A stretch of DNA of 64,000 nt from Anseranas semipalmata (lineage: Eukaryota > Chordata > Aves > Anseriformes > Anseranatidae): positions 256,525 through 320,524 of the forward strand of contig VXAA01001406.1 in assembly GCA_013399115.1 (NCBI GenBank), read 5' to 3'. Below are positions 1 to 14,600 of this stretch, piece after piece (position 1 is the stretch's first letter; each line of letters starts with the position of its first letter). The notes below the pieces were generated by a model. The model made no database searches. It was not told the DNA's origin and worked only from the letters and a program-made list of their open reading frames with translations. Position numbers and translations under genes: made by a program.

Positions 1-2479
1 CTCAGTTAAGTAGTTTGTGATCCCTTTGGAGCAGTCATATTTTTGCTTGCATTTCCCCAATGTTTAGTGCAAAGAGGCTTCTATGGGCTAAGCTAGTATC
101 CATAGTAATATTAAAAATAATAATACAGGCAAAGCAAAGGAATGAGGAATGAGCTCAGTCTTATGAAGTGACTGGGCTGTATCCGTAAAGCAGGCTGGGA
201 CACACTTAAAAGCTCAGGAAAGGTACAAGGTACAAACCAGAGGCAGCAGCGTCTCTGCATTCACTCTTTCTCTACTGCTCCTCAGGTCTGATTATTTATT
301 TTCCTTACCTTAAAAAAAGTTTGTAACTTTATAACTGTGTACCTGCAGCACAGCAGATACTACAGAGCACCCGATTCTTTTGGGACAGAGTTTGAGGAGT
401 TAACATCTACGACATGGTGCCTCTGTAAGCCTGGAAGTCACACCCTGTACCAAGTTCCAATGAAACTCACACACAGGGCTGGGTTGAAACAGGACATCCA
501 CAGAGGCGGGTATTTAGGTGTTATCATCTGTGACCAGTCGTATGTAGTAATCCTGTCCTGTCATTGCCTGCACGGACCAGCAGGTCCCAAACTGTGGTCC
601 ATGAACTGTTATGGTCTACAAGATTATGATAAGCAGTAACCAGTCAGTGGAGCCACATTAAATCCTTTGCATCCATTATTTGGTATTACTATATAGTTTA
701 AAATACATATTGTATGCATATTCAGTATAATGGGACTGCAAGGCATTTTGAGGTTGTCACTAGCCACTGATAAATGTTTGGGAGCTACCAACTACTTCTG
801 TGGTAACTACTCTTTGGGCTGCCTTTCAATATCAAGGTGAATTTGTGCCAGAAAGAGCATTATATTCAACCTTCAAACAAGCACCTTTCATCAATGCTAA
901 ATTCAAAGATATAAAAATGGTTAGCTTCTAAATCATAAATGAAAATAAGACAGAAGGACTACTTGAGTCTTCCAAGGAGAATGCTTTATCCACAGAGATC
1001 ATCTGATAGGTGCAGTCTTGGGGGTAAGAAGATCAGAAGCAGTTTAGGACCTGCATGGCACAATGCTTCTAATAGATGGGCTTACTGAGTGTGTAAATTA
1101 ATAGATTTCAGCACCAGTAAGAGAAGCCACATCAATATTACTAAATAAAACAGGCTAGGGTCCACTCTCTGACTTCAAATCTAAGTGCCTGGCTTATGTT
1201 TCTCCCAAAACAGCAGCCGTGTCCAAAGGGAACATCAGGCATCACTCTTAGCATGTGATATCCCCCAGAATTTACCTGGCCCAGAACAGTGCCAGGGATC
1301 ACACTAACGGGGAGACAGCATGACATTCACAAAATAAGGCATGAACTCATGCCCTGACCTTGCTTATTTTTACATAGAGACAAACTACAAACACAAGACT
1401 GTAAGGCCAAAATGATCTGGCCTCTACATATCACAGGTCACTGACATGTATTCACTTATTCCTGTATGAACCTAGTGTATCTATGCTGGTGTGCCAGTTA
1501 CAAAGGTACCACACAGGTGAAGGTATGCCTGGAAGTGGGAAGGTGTACTAGAGAAGATCTTCAAAATTAGTTATCAGGAACTGAGAGAAATAAATCTGCT
1601 GCAGCACAGAGTTCAGAAACATCTGCAAAATGCTGAAGTGGCTAGCGTTTTTTAAGCTCCATTTTGATACCCTTACCCAAGCTAATTTGTTTCTAGCTAG
1701 TTAAAGTGTGTCTGCACAAGCTCTAGTCACAACTTTGATGCATTATAGACAAGTCCTGTAGTAACCACCACTAAATTATCTAATCATCAAGCAAGCACTA
1801 TGAATAAATGAAAATAAAGAATCCATAGTAAGGTGCTTCAGTCTTTCTGTCTCCCAGAGATTCAAGGGTGCATGTGTTTCTATAATCAATTTCTTGTTAA
1901 TGAGAAAGTCTTTATCAAAAAGGTGTGTCCTGTGTTTCAGCAAATGTATCAGGCGTGGGTCCAAACCCATTTCCTCTGACAAACTGTTTTGGCAACCAAA
2001 ACTAGACTGTGCCTGGTGCCTGATAGTCTACACCTAGAGTGACTTAAGTTGCCTTTTAGAAAGCAGTTGTCTGAGGTTTTGACAGAGGAAATGTTCACTG
2101 TCTGTTAACTGTAATGTGGAGTAGCTTCTGCTTAGAACTAAACATTGCTGGTGCATTGGCATGCACCAAGTGCACCATCAGCAACTGCTGTGATTAAAAA
2201 CAGCACTCCAGTCTGGCTTTGTACTCATTCAAGAGGCAAATCACCTGAATGCTGGAAGATTACTCATTGACATGGAAATGATTGCTTTGTTCTTCCACAT
2301 GTGGCATTCCTATCTCAGAAATTGTGCCTTCTCCAACCTGTCCAATACCTACCACAACAGATTTATCATCAGATCTGCGGATTGCTAGTGGTGTAAAACT
2401 GCCAAGGTGAGAACTTGATATGCCACACTTTTGGCTTTGATGTTGAGTAGGTGAAAGCAATGAAATTTGAACTACTCAC
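1..2479. other. Sequence beyond KCNK17 exon 4; no terminal exon found
   Basis: On the minus strand this should be intron 4 of KCNK17 or the end of the gene. I searched for the expected fourth membrane segment (W-I-L-F-G-x-A-W-L-A-L type, or an N-P-S start after the split glycine) and did not find it. No repeat or other gene was recognised. The only notable item is a 66-codon open frame at 2260-2460 (minus), listed in the findings. Confidence 0.5.
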
Positions 2480-2648
2480 CAATCACATAATCTCCAAACC
2501 CTATAGTGCTGAGAGTAATGAAGGAATAGTAGAAACCCTCTTCGTAAGTCCAGCCTTCTTTGTCAGAGAACAACAAGGGAGGTAGCAGGAGGAACAATAA
2601 CAACCCAGTCACCAGTGCACAGGTCTTCATCAGTAGGGCAGGTTTTAT
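2480..2648 (-). CDS. KCNK17: KCNK17 exon 4: membrane segment 3 and pore loop 2
   Basis: The exon is 169 nt, 56 codons plus the first base of a glycine codon. It starts after a pyrimidine-rich tract ending TTTTACCAG and ends at G|GTGAGT. It encodes a hydrophobic helix ([13 protein letters not shown]), the conserved EGW, and the second filter, [10 protein letters not shown]. It is one codon longer than KCNK16 exon 4 (166 nt). Reading past the donor meets a stop after two residues (GE). An upstream AG before GCCACC is also possible but would add 17 codons that KCNK16 lacks, so the ATAAAACC start is preferred. Confidence 0.9.
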
Positions 2649-5600
2649 CTGGTAAAACACAAACAAGAGACTCACAAGAAAGGTGGCCTGGAAAGTAGAG
2701 CTTTCTGGTTGAAGATGATGTTGGACTCCATAAAGACACACAAACATTCAGAACATTCCACTAGAATACACAGTTTGGCTCTTCCAGTCAACACAAACTG
2801 GTCCTAAATGCATGCCATTTTAAAACCTGTTTCACAAATGATCCTGTGTAACTTACATATGTAATTCTAACCACAACTGATGATAAACAAACCAGCTATC
2901 CCAAGACTGTGAATGGCTCTAAGGCTCTGGCAATTCTGTTGCTGTAAGGGAAGCCATTCATCACAAAAGTCCCATCAATTAATACAGGACCTTATCTGAC
3001 ACCTCACAGGGCTGTCATAAACTAAATTTATTAATTTCCGGTTATTCCTGAGTATTATTGCCTTTTTGGCCAAGAAGGTAGGCAGGCTGTCCTTGTTAGT
3101 CAGAAGATCCCAAATACCAGACAATGCTCTTTCTCTCCTGAACCTCAAGGAGAGGCATACCTGGCCACATGGCTTACCTTCCAGTGAAACATCTCCTCTA
3201 GGTGATGGGCACAACGCTGAACCCCCAACAACATCACCTGCCCGATTTCATTCAGGAGGAGAAGGTTCAAGGGGATCCCAAACAGCGCAAACAAGATGCA
3301 GAAGATTCGACCAGCTGCAGTGCTGGGGCTTAGGTTCCCGTAGCCTGGACAGGGAGGAACCAGGTGTTAAATCTAAAACATTCCCTGCTTGCTCTCCTCC
3401 CCTAGAGGGGTGAACCTCCATCTTCTACAAAAGTTTGAGAAGGTCACTGTTCCAAAAGGACCTTTTTTATAAATAACTGTAAACTACATCTATTGTTTGT
3501 CATATCCTATTGTAGGCTGGAAAATAACATTTCTTTCCCTGCCAATTTCATTTAGTTCCTTTTCCATTTACCAGTGAATTTCCTCTCCCCTACCCACTGC
3601 CCTGGCTGGGATTTGACGTAAATGCAAAACTTCCGTTTAGTTCAATTTTTGTAAGCATTGTTGGCATAGGGTTTGCTGGTAAATGATCCTGGCATGGCTG
3701 TCAGATGATCTCTGAATCAAAACAACAGTGTTTTAATAATAATACGTTTGTCCCACAGGACTCATGAACTTACCACTGCCTCCTTGCTTATACTCCTCTT
3801 GCACCACAAGTATCAAACACCCCTTACGCATAAATTGTCCAGTTGTTTGCCATGAGCCAATAAATTTAAAGAAATTATATTTAACCTGAGTACAATACTT
3901 CAATTTCAGACATAAAGAAAAAAACATGTTTGAAAGTTTGCCATTTTTTTTCTAATTGCATTGATTGATCTAATAAAAGATACTGCCCAGCAAGCATAGC
4001 TTTGCTTGTATCATGGCTCAGACCATCACGACTGCAACAACACTGCTACAATATTTGTCTTTATTCCTCACATTTTCTTTTAAAAATATCCTATAAATTT
4101 GCAGACTTACACTTCTGAAATTTCAAGTGTTTTATGCCATGAGGAAAATCAGATCTAATTTTATTTCAGAGGATGCTTTAAAGACAAAGAAAGGACTAGC
4201 ACATGATGAGCACTTCAACAGTGACTTAGCTACTTAGAGACCTATAGCCTTGACTAGATTTCAAAATCCCCTTCACTCATTAGCAATTTGTGTATCTCCA
4301 TATACAAGATTGACATAACCTGGCTAAACTTACCTTTTTGCCATGAATAATGCTATGTCCTCCCAACGACACACAGCATGTGGCTTGGTACAAACCTGGA
4401 GGTGCTCTCACTAGCAATACCTTGCTAACATGCTTGCAGGTGGTGTAGCCCTGGGACAAACGAGCAGCCCCTAGGAGGCAGAACTCCAAGGGCTGGGTTC
4501 TGTACATGACAGAAGTGGGCAAAAACGTCCACTGTTTGCTTCATAAGATCCCATTCCTTCACAAACCTCCATCCCATGCTGACTGCAGCCAGCCACCGAC
4601 CAACTACGTAGAAAGGCATGCAACTATGAACTTGTGATGCATCGAGCTTTGGGCTGACAGAATCTCTCACCATGGGCAACTCCACCAACAGTTAATTATG
4701 CACATACTACCCCCAGAAAAATGTCTGGCAGCAAACTGTTTTATAGTACTTATTTTCACCTCTTTCCTATCCCAACAAATTCTAAATTTTACAATCTGGA
4801 TGGCTTCCCCTCCAATAATTTTAGGTTTGAATGATTTGTAAGTCCCTATTTTCAATGTAGGTGGTAACACATAATGTATCTCCAAAGCAATGGCTCCAAA
4901 AGCCTGTTCCTGGGAAGGGGCAGAGCCCCTGGGAAAAAATGGGATGCTGTTACGTAAGTAAAGGTTGTTTTGAAATACAGTCAAACAAAGGGGCTAAATT
5001 AAGACTGTAGAGCAGCCTTAATTCCAATGCCGTGTTCTTCACTTATGAGCAACTCTACATGTTTATGCACTCCCCCCCATGTAATTGCTGACAGTCACTT
5101 CGTCTGGCTTTCACCATTTCTAGACTAACAGGTGAGATAAATCAGAGACATGCAATAAATCTGGTAGATGTTCCCATGCAAGTGAATTTGAGGGATGTGT
5201 GCTTTATGTGATCCGTGTCACACAGACTGCCACATTTCAGTGGATTGGTTCCAGTTTTTCTCTTTTATGAGCTGGGATACATTTACTGTAAGGCTGAAGC
5301 CTGAACATGAGTCACATACGCCAGCTATTCCCAAGTTTTTTTTTCTTCTTCTTTCCCTTCTATATCAAGTTAACAAAGGCTGTATAGTGGCTTGGGCAGT
5401 TCTTTTTACCATAGCTTTCCAGGTTATACAGACTTTGGAGAAGAGGGGAAAAAAAAATCCAGAAAGGTAGGAAGAAAGGTCTGCAGTCTCAGGTCACTGG
5501 GTGAAGCACAGCCACCTTCAGGATTTTGGGGACCCCACACAGTGCTGAATGGAGAGAATCTAAGGTTAAGCTGTACATTGCATTCAATTTAGAATAGCAA

Positions 5601-8600
5601 ATTCAATGATGTAAGAAGGTCCAATGTGTACCGGGAAGTCCAGCATACCAAACACCAAACCTGCTTTGCATATGATTTATCTGGTGCCCTTGGGCTCAGC
5701 AGCTCAAGACAATTTCCTGAAGACTTGGTGAGCAGCTGCTGTAAATACGCCAAAAAAGCCACATCCCATTAGCTTTTTATACAGGATACAAGGTTTGATA
5801 AACAGCACAGAAGACTTTAGATTATGTAAAGTAGCTAGCAATTTAGGTCTGGCTGATGATCTATCCTTGCCTTTGGACTAGACAAACAGGCATCAATGTA
5901 GTTGTATATGAACCTCAGTTGTTATAAACTTCAAGCAGGAATGGATGAACAGGAACTATTCTCTTCAGTAAATGGAATGGTGGTAATTGGTGGCTTATAC
6001 CATTGTGGGCTATACATCAGAAGATCTGCATCAGCTTCAAAGACCAAAACAAACTACAATGTCAGTGATGTCGCATCCCTCACAAACCTGGGATCTCACC
6101 TGGTGCATGCCTGCCCCAGGGGACACTGAGGGATGGTCACCAAAAACTGCACAGAGGTCAAAGTGCAAGTGTTTTCACCGAAGCAGCAGGAGTAAATTCT
6201 GGTATAGCTGCTCTCATTTTGAAATAAAGTCCAACTTAATCTTCCTTAGAAGAATCAAAATAAGAGCGTTTTAATTTCTAAATGATCATATCCACATTTA
6301 TTCATGTGTTTCTGTTACACACCTGCAGTAAATCCAGCTTTCCTTTCCTACTACATTCCTGTACATGAGGGGTTCAGAGGCTCTGAGGCCTTGCTAACAG
6401 GAGGAGACTAAGGTATGAATAATGGAGTATTAGTAAAATATCTCTTCATCCACATGACAATATCCCACTTGCAGTGCCCCCAGGTCAGCCGATGCTAACA
6501 ACAGGTGACTTGTTTGGCTCCAGTTCTCACTGCTCAGCCATAAAGGAATATCTTAAGCAAAAAACACTTAGAATGAGAAAAACAAAACAAAACAAAACAA
6601 AACAAACAGTGGCTTTTGTCAGTTTGAAAACTATCTGCAAATTCACCAAATTTCAGCTGGGGAAAAAACAGTTAGATTTTCATAAAAAAAAGGCAGTGGA
6701 AAAGTCACTTCTTTAGCCAGTAACTTTATCAGTGGTTTGAGCATTCAAACACATTTTTGGGGAGATTTTGGTTTTTAATTGTTTCTCCTACCTGAGTGGA
6801 TACAAACCATCACTTCCCACAGGAGTGTCATAATCCCACGGTTACAGGATGTTCTTGTGTAGGAGTAGGGAAGGGCTCTCAGCCTCACCTGTTGACAGTA
6901 TTTTGCTTTGAACACTCAAACACTCAGCAAGGCCTGGGAGCCAGGTACCTTGCCTTACACAAGTGTCTGATCCACAGGGCTGTTGGGCAGTCCAGTGAGG
7001 GATGCCAGTGCTATGATTACATTATTTTGCATTACACCTTTAACTACTCTGAGAAAGATGTTCCACTTAGCAGTTGTGAAGATCTCCAGCAAGCCATAAT
7101 CCTGTTCTCCCAGGCACAGGAGGCAACTCCACACTCTCCCCTAGACCTTCACAGAGTGCTCAAACCATCAAACTCCTGGCAAGAAGTACACTGCCAGCTC
7201 CTCCTCCAACACTTTTCAGAAGATCTAAATTTTTCTTTCCCTTGTGCTTCTTAGAAGTAACTTGAATGTTTTAATCCAGGCTGAATGAAAGTTTTGTTCA
7301 TGACAAATTCAAACATTGCATTCAGGAGAAAATAAAAATATTTAAATTCAGTTTAGATGGACAAGATGTCAGTGGTGACAGAATCTCAGGAACTACATCT
7401 AATACACGAAACTTCATTTGGATCCTGGTAGATTGAACCAGTGGGTGTAGGGGAGATACCTATCACTATCCATTTTAGCTGGTGCTGTGATGAAGTAGAG
7501 ACCTGTAACTAATACTAATAGGTTGAAAACATGTTTGAACAGGGTTATTTATCAGTTTTGCCCCTGTGCAGTTCCAGGCAACAGCAAAATTTGGTTGCAC
7601 ACTCTTTGAATCTGTGACTCTGTGAAAGACCAGGAAAACGCTTGGGATGAGTACTGTAGTCTTCTTCTGTTTGTTATATCTGTACTACGTATATACTCGA
7701 GGCTGAATAGTGTGCTTAATCCCAGCAGGACAAGATGGCACATGGTCAGGAAAGCAGACTGAATTTGTTCAGGAGACAGCTCAGAGGATGTTTCTGTGAT
7801 TGCCATCTCCACATCCTTCAGTGACCTCCCACGGACTGTTGTGTTGCATCCTACTTGGACGAGCCTGTACAGCCGCTCTGCTGGATGCCACAGGGCAGGG
7901 AAAAGATCAACTCATCAAAGGTGCAATGTTCTTCACTGGAGAACTCCCCTGCACAAACTGGAGGGTCACAGAGGATTCAAATGTAAAGATGGCCCTAGCT
8001 TGTTATTCCACATTTTAAAGCACCTTGATGCCTTAAAGTAGTTAACTGGATTTCCCAGTAGATCACCAGGCATCAATGGGCTAAAGTGCAGCCATTCCAC
8101 AGGAGCTCCATCACATGCTGGGCAGCACTACAGAGGGTCAAAGTCTTAGAGACAAACTCTTATTGGCCAAAAGCCCTGTGCTGCTAGGAGTGCCAGGACT
8201 TCTCAGCCCTGAACTGGCTGTTTCCCCCCCCACCCCCCCATAGGAACCATTCATGCCAACATATTAATTATCTGCGACGATATACTATATATCACCCCTC
8301 ACTCATCAACAGTCTGCTCCTTGCCTCTTTGCTAACTCCTTCAAGGGGCTGCTGTTGGGAGCTTTTCACACTGTGCTAACAAGAGCAGGGAAGACAGAAG
8401 GAAGGTCTTCACTTTCCTTTGCACTGTGAGATTGTTTATTTACTTTTACTGCTTTATTTCATGTTTAAGTTCATACAAATGAGCACTTGTTTTGCCATCA
8501 GAAAATGGGAAAGCAGCACTAGTTAATGGTATCCACTCACCTAAGATAAAGTGAGACATTCAGGCTATGAGAACAATATTCTTCCTTCTCTGAGGTTATC

Positions 8601-11600
8601 TGTGCTAGCCTAAATCTCATCTCATGTCCTTTCCCTTCCATCTTCTCTGCAATTACACCACCCTGTGGTGGTTTAAGAACTTTAATCTTGTGTCCCACTC
8701 TGAACTTGCTTTGACCTCTGTCCTGGTAGCCCAAGCTAACTAGGAAGAGATTGAGCAGAGATGAGAGACTGTATAAGTAAGGAATAAAGATGTTTGAGGG
8801 ATAAAACCAACAACAAATTAGCTTCTCTTTCTTTAATCATGTTTAATACTACAGCTCTAAAGGAACTCTCAAGATTATTCTTCAAGACGTTAAAGTGAGA
8901 AAGTTCCTACAGAAAAACTTGCAGAAAGTGAGATAACATAGAGGATTTGGGATGACCTGATAAGTAAACACAGCAATGAAGAAGGCACAAAAGCATAACA
9001 GTGGGGAGAACGAATTGGCAGAAGGCCAGGAATGCCAATCCCATATTATCAAAAACTATAAATGCAGTCACATTCAAATTACGAGATTGGCCAATAATTA
9101 TGTAGGCTTTGGGGCACTTCTTGAAAAACAGCTTTTGGTTCATGCACATCTCTTCTTTGAGCCTTCAGGATTAGAGTACCAAGTATGTCCAGCCTGCAGG
9201 TTAGAACCTTGCTTTGCTTTCTAAGCAAAACTTATGTGCTGCTTTTAATCACTACTAGAAAAAGATAAGACTGATTTAAATGGAAGAGGGGGATAGCATA
9301 GCATAGAAAGCATAGAAAAGACCACATCATGAGTCATAGGGACATAAACTGTGTTAGTGGGGAAAGCAGCTAATGTCCCTCAGCTGGTGTTAACGGGGAA
9401 AGAAGCTAACATCCCTTCCTGTAGCCTAGAGAGAGAGTTCTGGTGAGGACTTCAGAGAAACACACCAAGCCCTCTGAAGGGGGCAAAGCACTTGAAGCAG
9501 AAACAGAAGGTGACAGAGTGGAAAGAACATCTCAAGGGAAAGGGACGAAGGTAAAAGAGATAATGGCTTTGGCAGTGCTGTTTAAGAAGTTTAGGGAAAA
9601 AAATAGTTGACGCAAAAGCCACAAAGACATTGCATCCCGTAAGAGGCCAGCAACGCAAGAATAGCATTAGTTGCAGAGAAAGAAGGTGGAAAAGAAACAG
9701 GACAAAAAGAAGGACTTGCAGCAGCTTGAACACATGGCATGGAGTCCCTCCAGATTCTCCATCATAATCTTTATTCTGTCCCCCTAAATTCGTGGAAATC
9801 TCTCCTTTCCATTACCATTTTAGCTCTAGTCCTTCTGAAACCACCTGCCAGAATGCTTTTGTCTAACTCCTACACATTAATCCCCTGGAGCTGGACCTGC
9901 TTTCAATGGTTCCATATTTGCAGCTTGGGATAAGCTCAAACTTGACATGCATGGCATGAAAACCTTACAACAACAGTGGTAACAGTTTTTTTTTTCCCCC
10001 CTCAAAAAAAAACTTTTCCACTGTGTCATTTCCTCCTTCATGTGCCTCCTACATGAAGCTTTCTACTGTGGATCACTCCCCTGAACTTCACTGAGTTCTT
10101 TGGAAAGGACTTTGTCTCTTTACTTGACATCACAAAATCAGTCATTCTTAAGCTAGGCAGTGATGTCTGGGTCACTGAGGATGCATCAGCTACTTATCTC
10201 CAGAACTTGCATAAATTGCAAAGGGGATTGTTAACTTAGACTCAAGGTGAAGATCTGTGAGGCTGTATGTTTTCCCCTTCTATAACATATTGTCATCTAC
10301 AGAGTGTTAAGAAACTAACCTGTACAGAACTAACAATTTACCTTGAGAGGGGAAAAAAAAAAAAAAGGGACCCAGTAGTTCAAACTTCTCTGCATAGAGG
10401 TGACTTGAGAAATTATAAAGTCATTAGCAAGTCCCCTAGAACCACAGTATAAGCTTTAAAACAATGAGATATAAACAGCTATAATATTTGGTTCTTTTGC
10501 CCCCTGATATGAAGTCTTCCCACCTCCCCACCCCAGCTATGAGGGCAAGAAGTTTTCTTAAAGGAAAAAAGGAAAAACAGTAGCTTAGGCTTTCACTGAG
10601 TAACAGCCAGAAACTAGATTAGTCTAGATCTCCGCCAACATCACAAATAAAACTTATATTTTAAACACAATTTTGATTCTTCTTGAATGTTGTTAACTTA
10701 AATTAGACAGCTTAGAAATTAATCAGGATTAACTATGGAGACAAACAAGCCAGCTCAGAGCAGATGCTGCTTTGTACCAGATGCTGGAACAAACTGCCCA
10801 GGCTTTATGCTGGAAACCCACAGCCTGTGCAGCCCTGTCTGATGAGGCTCCACTGCCATCATCTGGTACAACCCATACCTGGTAGCAAGACACACCAAAC
10901 AGAACAAAATGCATGCAAAAGAGCAGGGCAGAAAGATGTACTGGGTCACAAGAATTTTATTTTAAGCAAAGAAAATGAAAAACCCACAACCTTCTCCGTC
11001 TTAGCTCTTGTTTTGGGGCTTAATGTTCTGAAGTCAAAGCATCTTCAATAACTACCAGAAAAAAATCAAAATAATGTTCTACCTGGGTGCACAAGGAATA
11101 GGCTGAATCTAAAATGTATTTGAAATTGAAGAGAGATGACAGATGCGATGTAAATCAGGAGATCTGAGGTGTTTTTTTGTTTGTTTGTTTTAAAATGTAT
11201 TTAACAACTATCTCACCACATCATCTTCTCCAATGGTTTTTATAATACTGGGTCACATAGTGAGAAAAGATGTCAGGGCAAGTTATTAATGGTTTTGGGG
11301 ACTGGGGACATGCATTGACAATAATTAACAGGTATACTGTTACTTAATACAGATACTAAATCCTTTTTATTGTTTCCATTCTCTAACACCCCCCCCCCCC
11401 NNNNNNNNNNNNNNNNNATCACTCCTTCATGGCTTCACATTATTCATTTGCAAGAACTTGACTTAACTGAATTGTTTCATTTATCCAGCTATGGGACTTT
11501 CACCTAAACATGCAGGCCCTGATCCAATACAAGTAGAAATAAGAGGAAATAAATCATAAATAAGACCTCCAAGGATTTAGCATTCAATATTAACAGTTTT

Positions 11601-14600
11601 TCTAGGTGTCCCTGCTTGAGCAGGGGGTTTGGGCCAGGTGACCTCCAGAGGTCCCTGCCAACCTCAACCATACCGTGATTCCGTGATATAGGAAGTATAG
11701 GTATTGCAGCACCATGAAGTGATACTACTTCAGGACCACAAAATTGAGTAACTTAATAGGGATATGTACTGGCTAATTATCCCTGCATCTAATTAGTTAG
11801 AGATCATTTCTGCACTGGCACTAACAAAGCATTCTTATTTCTAGGGCTAGGTTATTGTGTGCTTACCCACTGCATGATAATAGACAAGCTATATGAAGTC
11901 CCATAGGGCTGGACAGTGTCCGATAGTACATGCCCTCATTCCCACTCCTTTCCTGCCACCCTACGATCAGGGAACTCTTACCAATGGTTGTTATTGCAGA
12001 GATGGAGAAGAAGAAAGATCCACTGAAGTCCCACCTGCCGAGGCTAGTGGTGTTTCTCTGGAGGGTTATGCCACTCCTGTAGGCCTCAATGATACCCTGC
12101 AAAGAGACAATAACATGAGATCCTACAAACTTCCCTATGGCAACTTCACGTGACTGGTATTTCTAGTGCTGACTGGTAAAGTCGCAAACTGCAACTCCTT
12201 CTGACCCTGTTGTTTCCCTTTTAATAGACAATATCCTGTGCCTTAGAGACCAAAGAGACAAGAGTTCAGAAAAGCCAAAAGCCAGCATATTGATTGTAAG
12301 CAAAGGGCATCTACAGAAAAACAGAAAGTTGCACATACACGTGATGGATCATAACGGTAAATGTGGCAGAGACTGGAGGGCAAGAGCTGCCTAGAGAAAG
12401 CCTAGCCACATAGTTATTGACTGCCCTACAGCGTATTTGGTAGGAAAATAAAGTGTTTCCAGATGTGATATTCTGAAGGCAGAATCCCCAGAGCAGTGAA
12501 TAAACATGCATATGTAAATGATACATACTGGATACCTTGTCTACACTGGGGTGGAATGTATGTAGCGTAGCGTATGACATGGAAACTACAGAGAATGGCT
12601 AGCCTACTGGTATTGGGCAACTTGTCCCCACCTCAGGACCGTAAGTATGAATAAATGGATTGGATTAGCATGACGCCCAATTCTGTTCAATCCACCTGGG
12701 AAAGACTCAGATGTCATTATAGCGAAGTGTACAGAATTATGTCAAAATAAGGTATCAGATGTCTTAACAGTGCCCACATCTGACTATGCTGTCTCATGCT
12801 AATAAAGTTAATGACATTGAACTGAGTTGTGTTGAAAACAATGTTAGTCAGAGCACGTACGCTAAACTTTTCATACTCACTGACCAAAAATCTGTGGGAG
12901 TTCGTTATCATTGAATGCAAAGTGTAGTCAAGAACAAATAAAATTCATCACCTCTGAGAAAGACAAGCAGATACCCAATAACACTATCCCTACCCTAACT
13001 ATAAGACTGCTGATAAAGCTTTCATCATTGCTAATAGAAGGAATCACTCTCAGGTTAGACTTGCATCAGTTTTAAGTTTTACAAAGAAGCTGTGGTTTAT
13101 ACATCCATCAAGCAAACCAGTGCCTCAAGCCCGCAAAGCGAGGAAGCTTTGTCCCATTTTACTGACAGAGACATGCTATGCTGTAAGCCATTTCTGGTAT
13201 CACACATGGCTGTGAATTAAAAGCAGTTTCTAGAGACCCAGTCAGGGGTCCTTGTAGTAAAGATGCTATCTCTTTTCTCCAGAGCTACTAGTTCTCACAC
13301 TAAAAGTAAGGAACAGCTCTAAGATCAACATACATTTTTTTTCCAAATAAGAGACACTGTTTGATAGTAACATTTTTACACATATCTTCATTTACTCATA
13401 ACTCAAGGCGATTTAAATCATCCAGGGTTGCATCATAATCTGTTGAAGTCTGACAACATGCTCTTCTCTGCACAAGATATAGGAGAGAGTCCTTGCTCTG
13501 AGAAGGGCTAAGGACCAGATGCTGTATTATATTATGCTTCCTTCTGTGAATTGTTGCCCTGAGTGGAGTAACACATCCTAAAAAAAAAAAAAAAAAAACA
13601 CAAAAAAACAAAACAAAACAAAAACAAACAAACAAAAAAACCACAACATCTGAGAGAGACAGAGAGAGATTGCATCAGGAAGTCTCCCACAGGATTTGTT
13701 TTCAATAGTTTATGTGTATTCTCCACCTCTTTTTCTATGGCCAGTATCTGCACTGGGGTTCATCAGGCTGTATGGGATGCAAGCTCCGAGCTTTCTCTGT
13801 TCTCCATGGTCTCTGATACTAGACCTCAGGTTTAAGAAGAGCAGTGAAAGCAGTTCTGCAGTCAGGAACCATGGTTCCCAAGAATATAAAATAACTCCCC
13901 AAATAAGCCATATGGCAAGGGAGACAGTGGAAACTTAGATGGCAAACCTCTATTTTCCTGTCTTCTTGCCCCTCCCCCTGAGAAACTAGTGGTTAAATTT
14001 GAAGATAAAAAGCTTGTTATTCTTTCCTTCTGTAGCCTGTGATCTCAGCATTTCCACGTATTTAGTCCTGAAGACGTATTCACCTGCTGGAATGCCAGCA
14101 GTCCAGCTCTCAGATAAATTATTATCAGCTTGATTAGATAGACTCAAAAAACCACTCTGCATACAGCAAGTTTGTTTTCCATTCTCCTGCCTGATGTCCT
14201 GTTGGTATGAGCTCAGCAGTTGACAATATTACACGATACCAAGTTTTTAAGCCAGAAACTTAAAGAGACCTTAACTCCAGAGAGGTCTGTAAGAAACTGT
14301 GGCTGAATTGGCCCAAAGAAATGGAATTTTCTTCACACAGAAAGCGGAAATCAGCAGCCTGCACAGGATATCACGTGAGAAGCAAGTCACAAGAACCAAG
14401 GCATTAAATGCTTAAGTTCACATCATTGCATCACTTCAGTTCTGCACCATTTAGGACCAAGAGACTGAGAAATTGTTAGCACCCGTGCTAACTTTGTAGC
14501 AATTTGTAACAGAGAAATGTCTCCGAGTCCTGTTAACTCCCCCAGAGGTGGTGCTACAGCCAGGAAATACAGAGTTTGTCTCAAGACTCTGCAGGAAGGC

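Larger units (their letters stand above)
3345..11981 (-). other. KCNK17: KCNK17 intron 2 (8.6 kb)
   Basis: This is non-coding between two well-defined exons. It holds an (AAAAC)n run near 6577-6607, a C-rich tract at 8224-8240, a diverged 36-bp direct duplication at 9353-9424, a C run adjoining a 17-N gap (11391-11417), and a CR1 3' fragment at 11604-11692. No exon of another gene was recognised. Open frames at 4425-4984 and 6796-7254 look like chance. Confidence 0.8.

Noticed and set aside
2648..2699. Upstream acceptor for KCNK17 exon 4 at CTTTCCAG before GCCACC
   Set aside because: It would lengthen the exon by 17 codons relative to KCNK16, and it sits in the pyrimidine tract of the better acceptor.
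4425..4984. Two overlapping minus-strand frames (87 and 105 codons) on the KCNK17 strand
   Set aside because: They lie in intron 2 in different frames, and neither matches K2P sequence or has a clear acceptor/donor pair in the right phase.
6796..7254. 152-codon plus-strand open frame in KCNK17 intron 2
   Set aside because: No recognisable domain, and it lies inside an intron on the opposite strand. Chance is the simplest reading.
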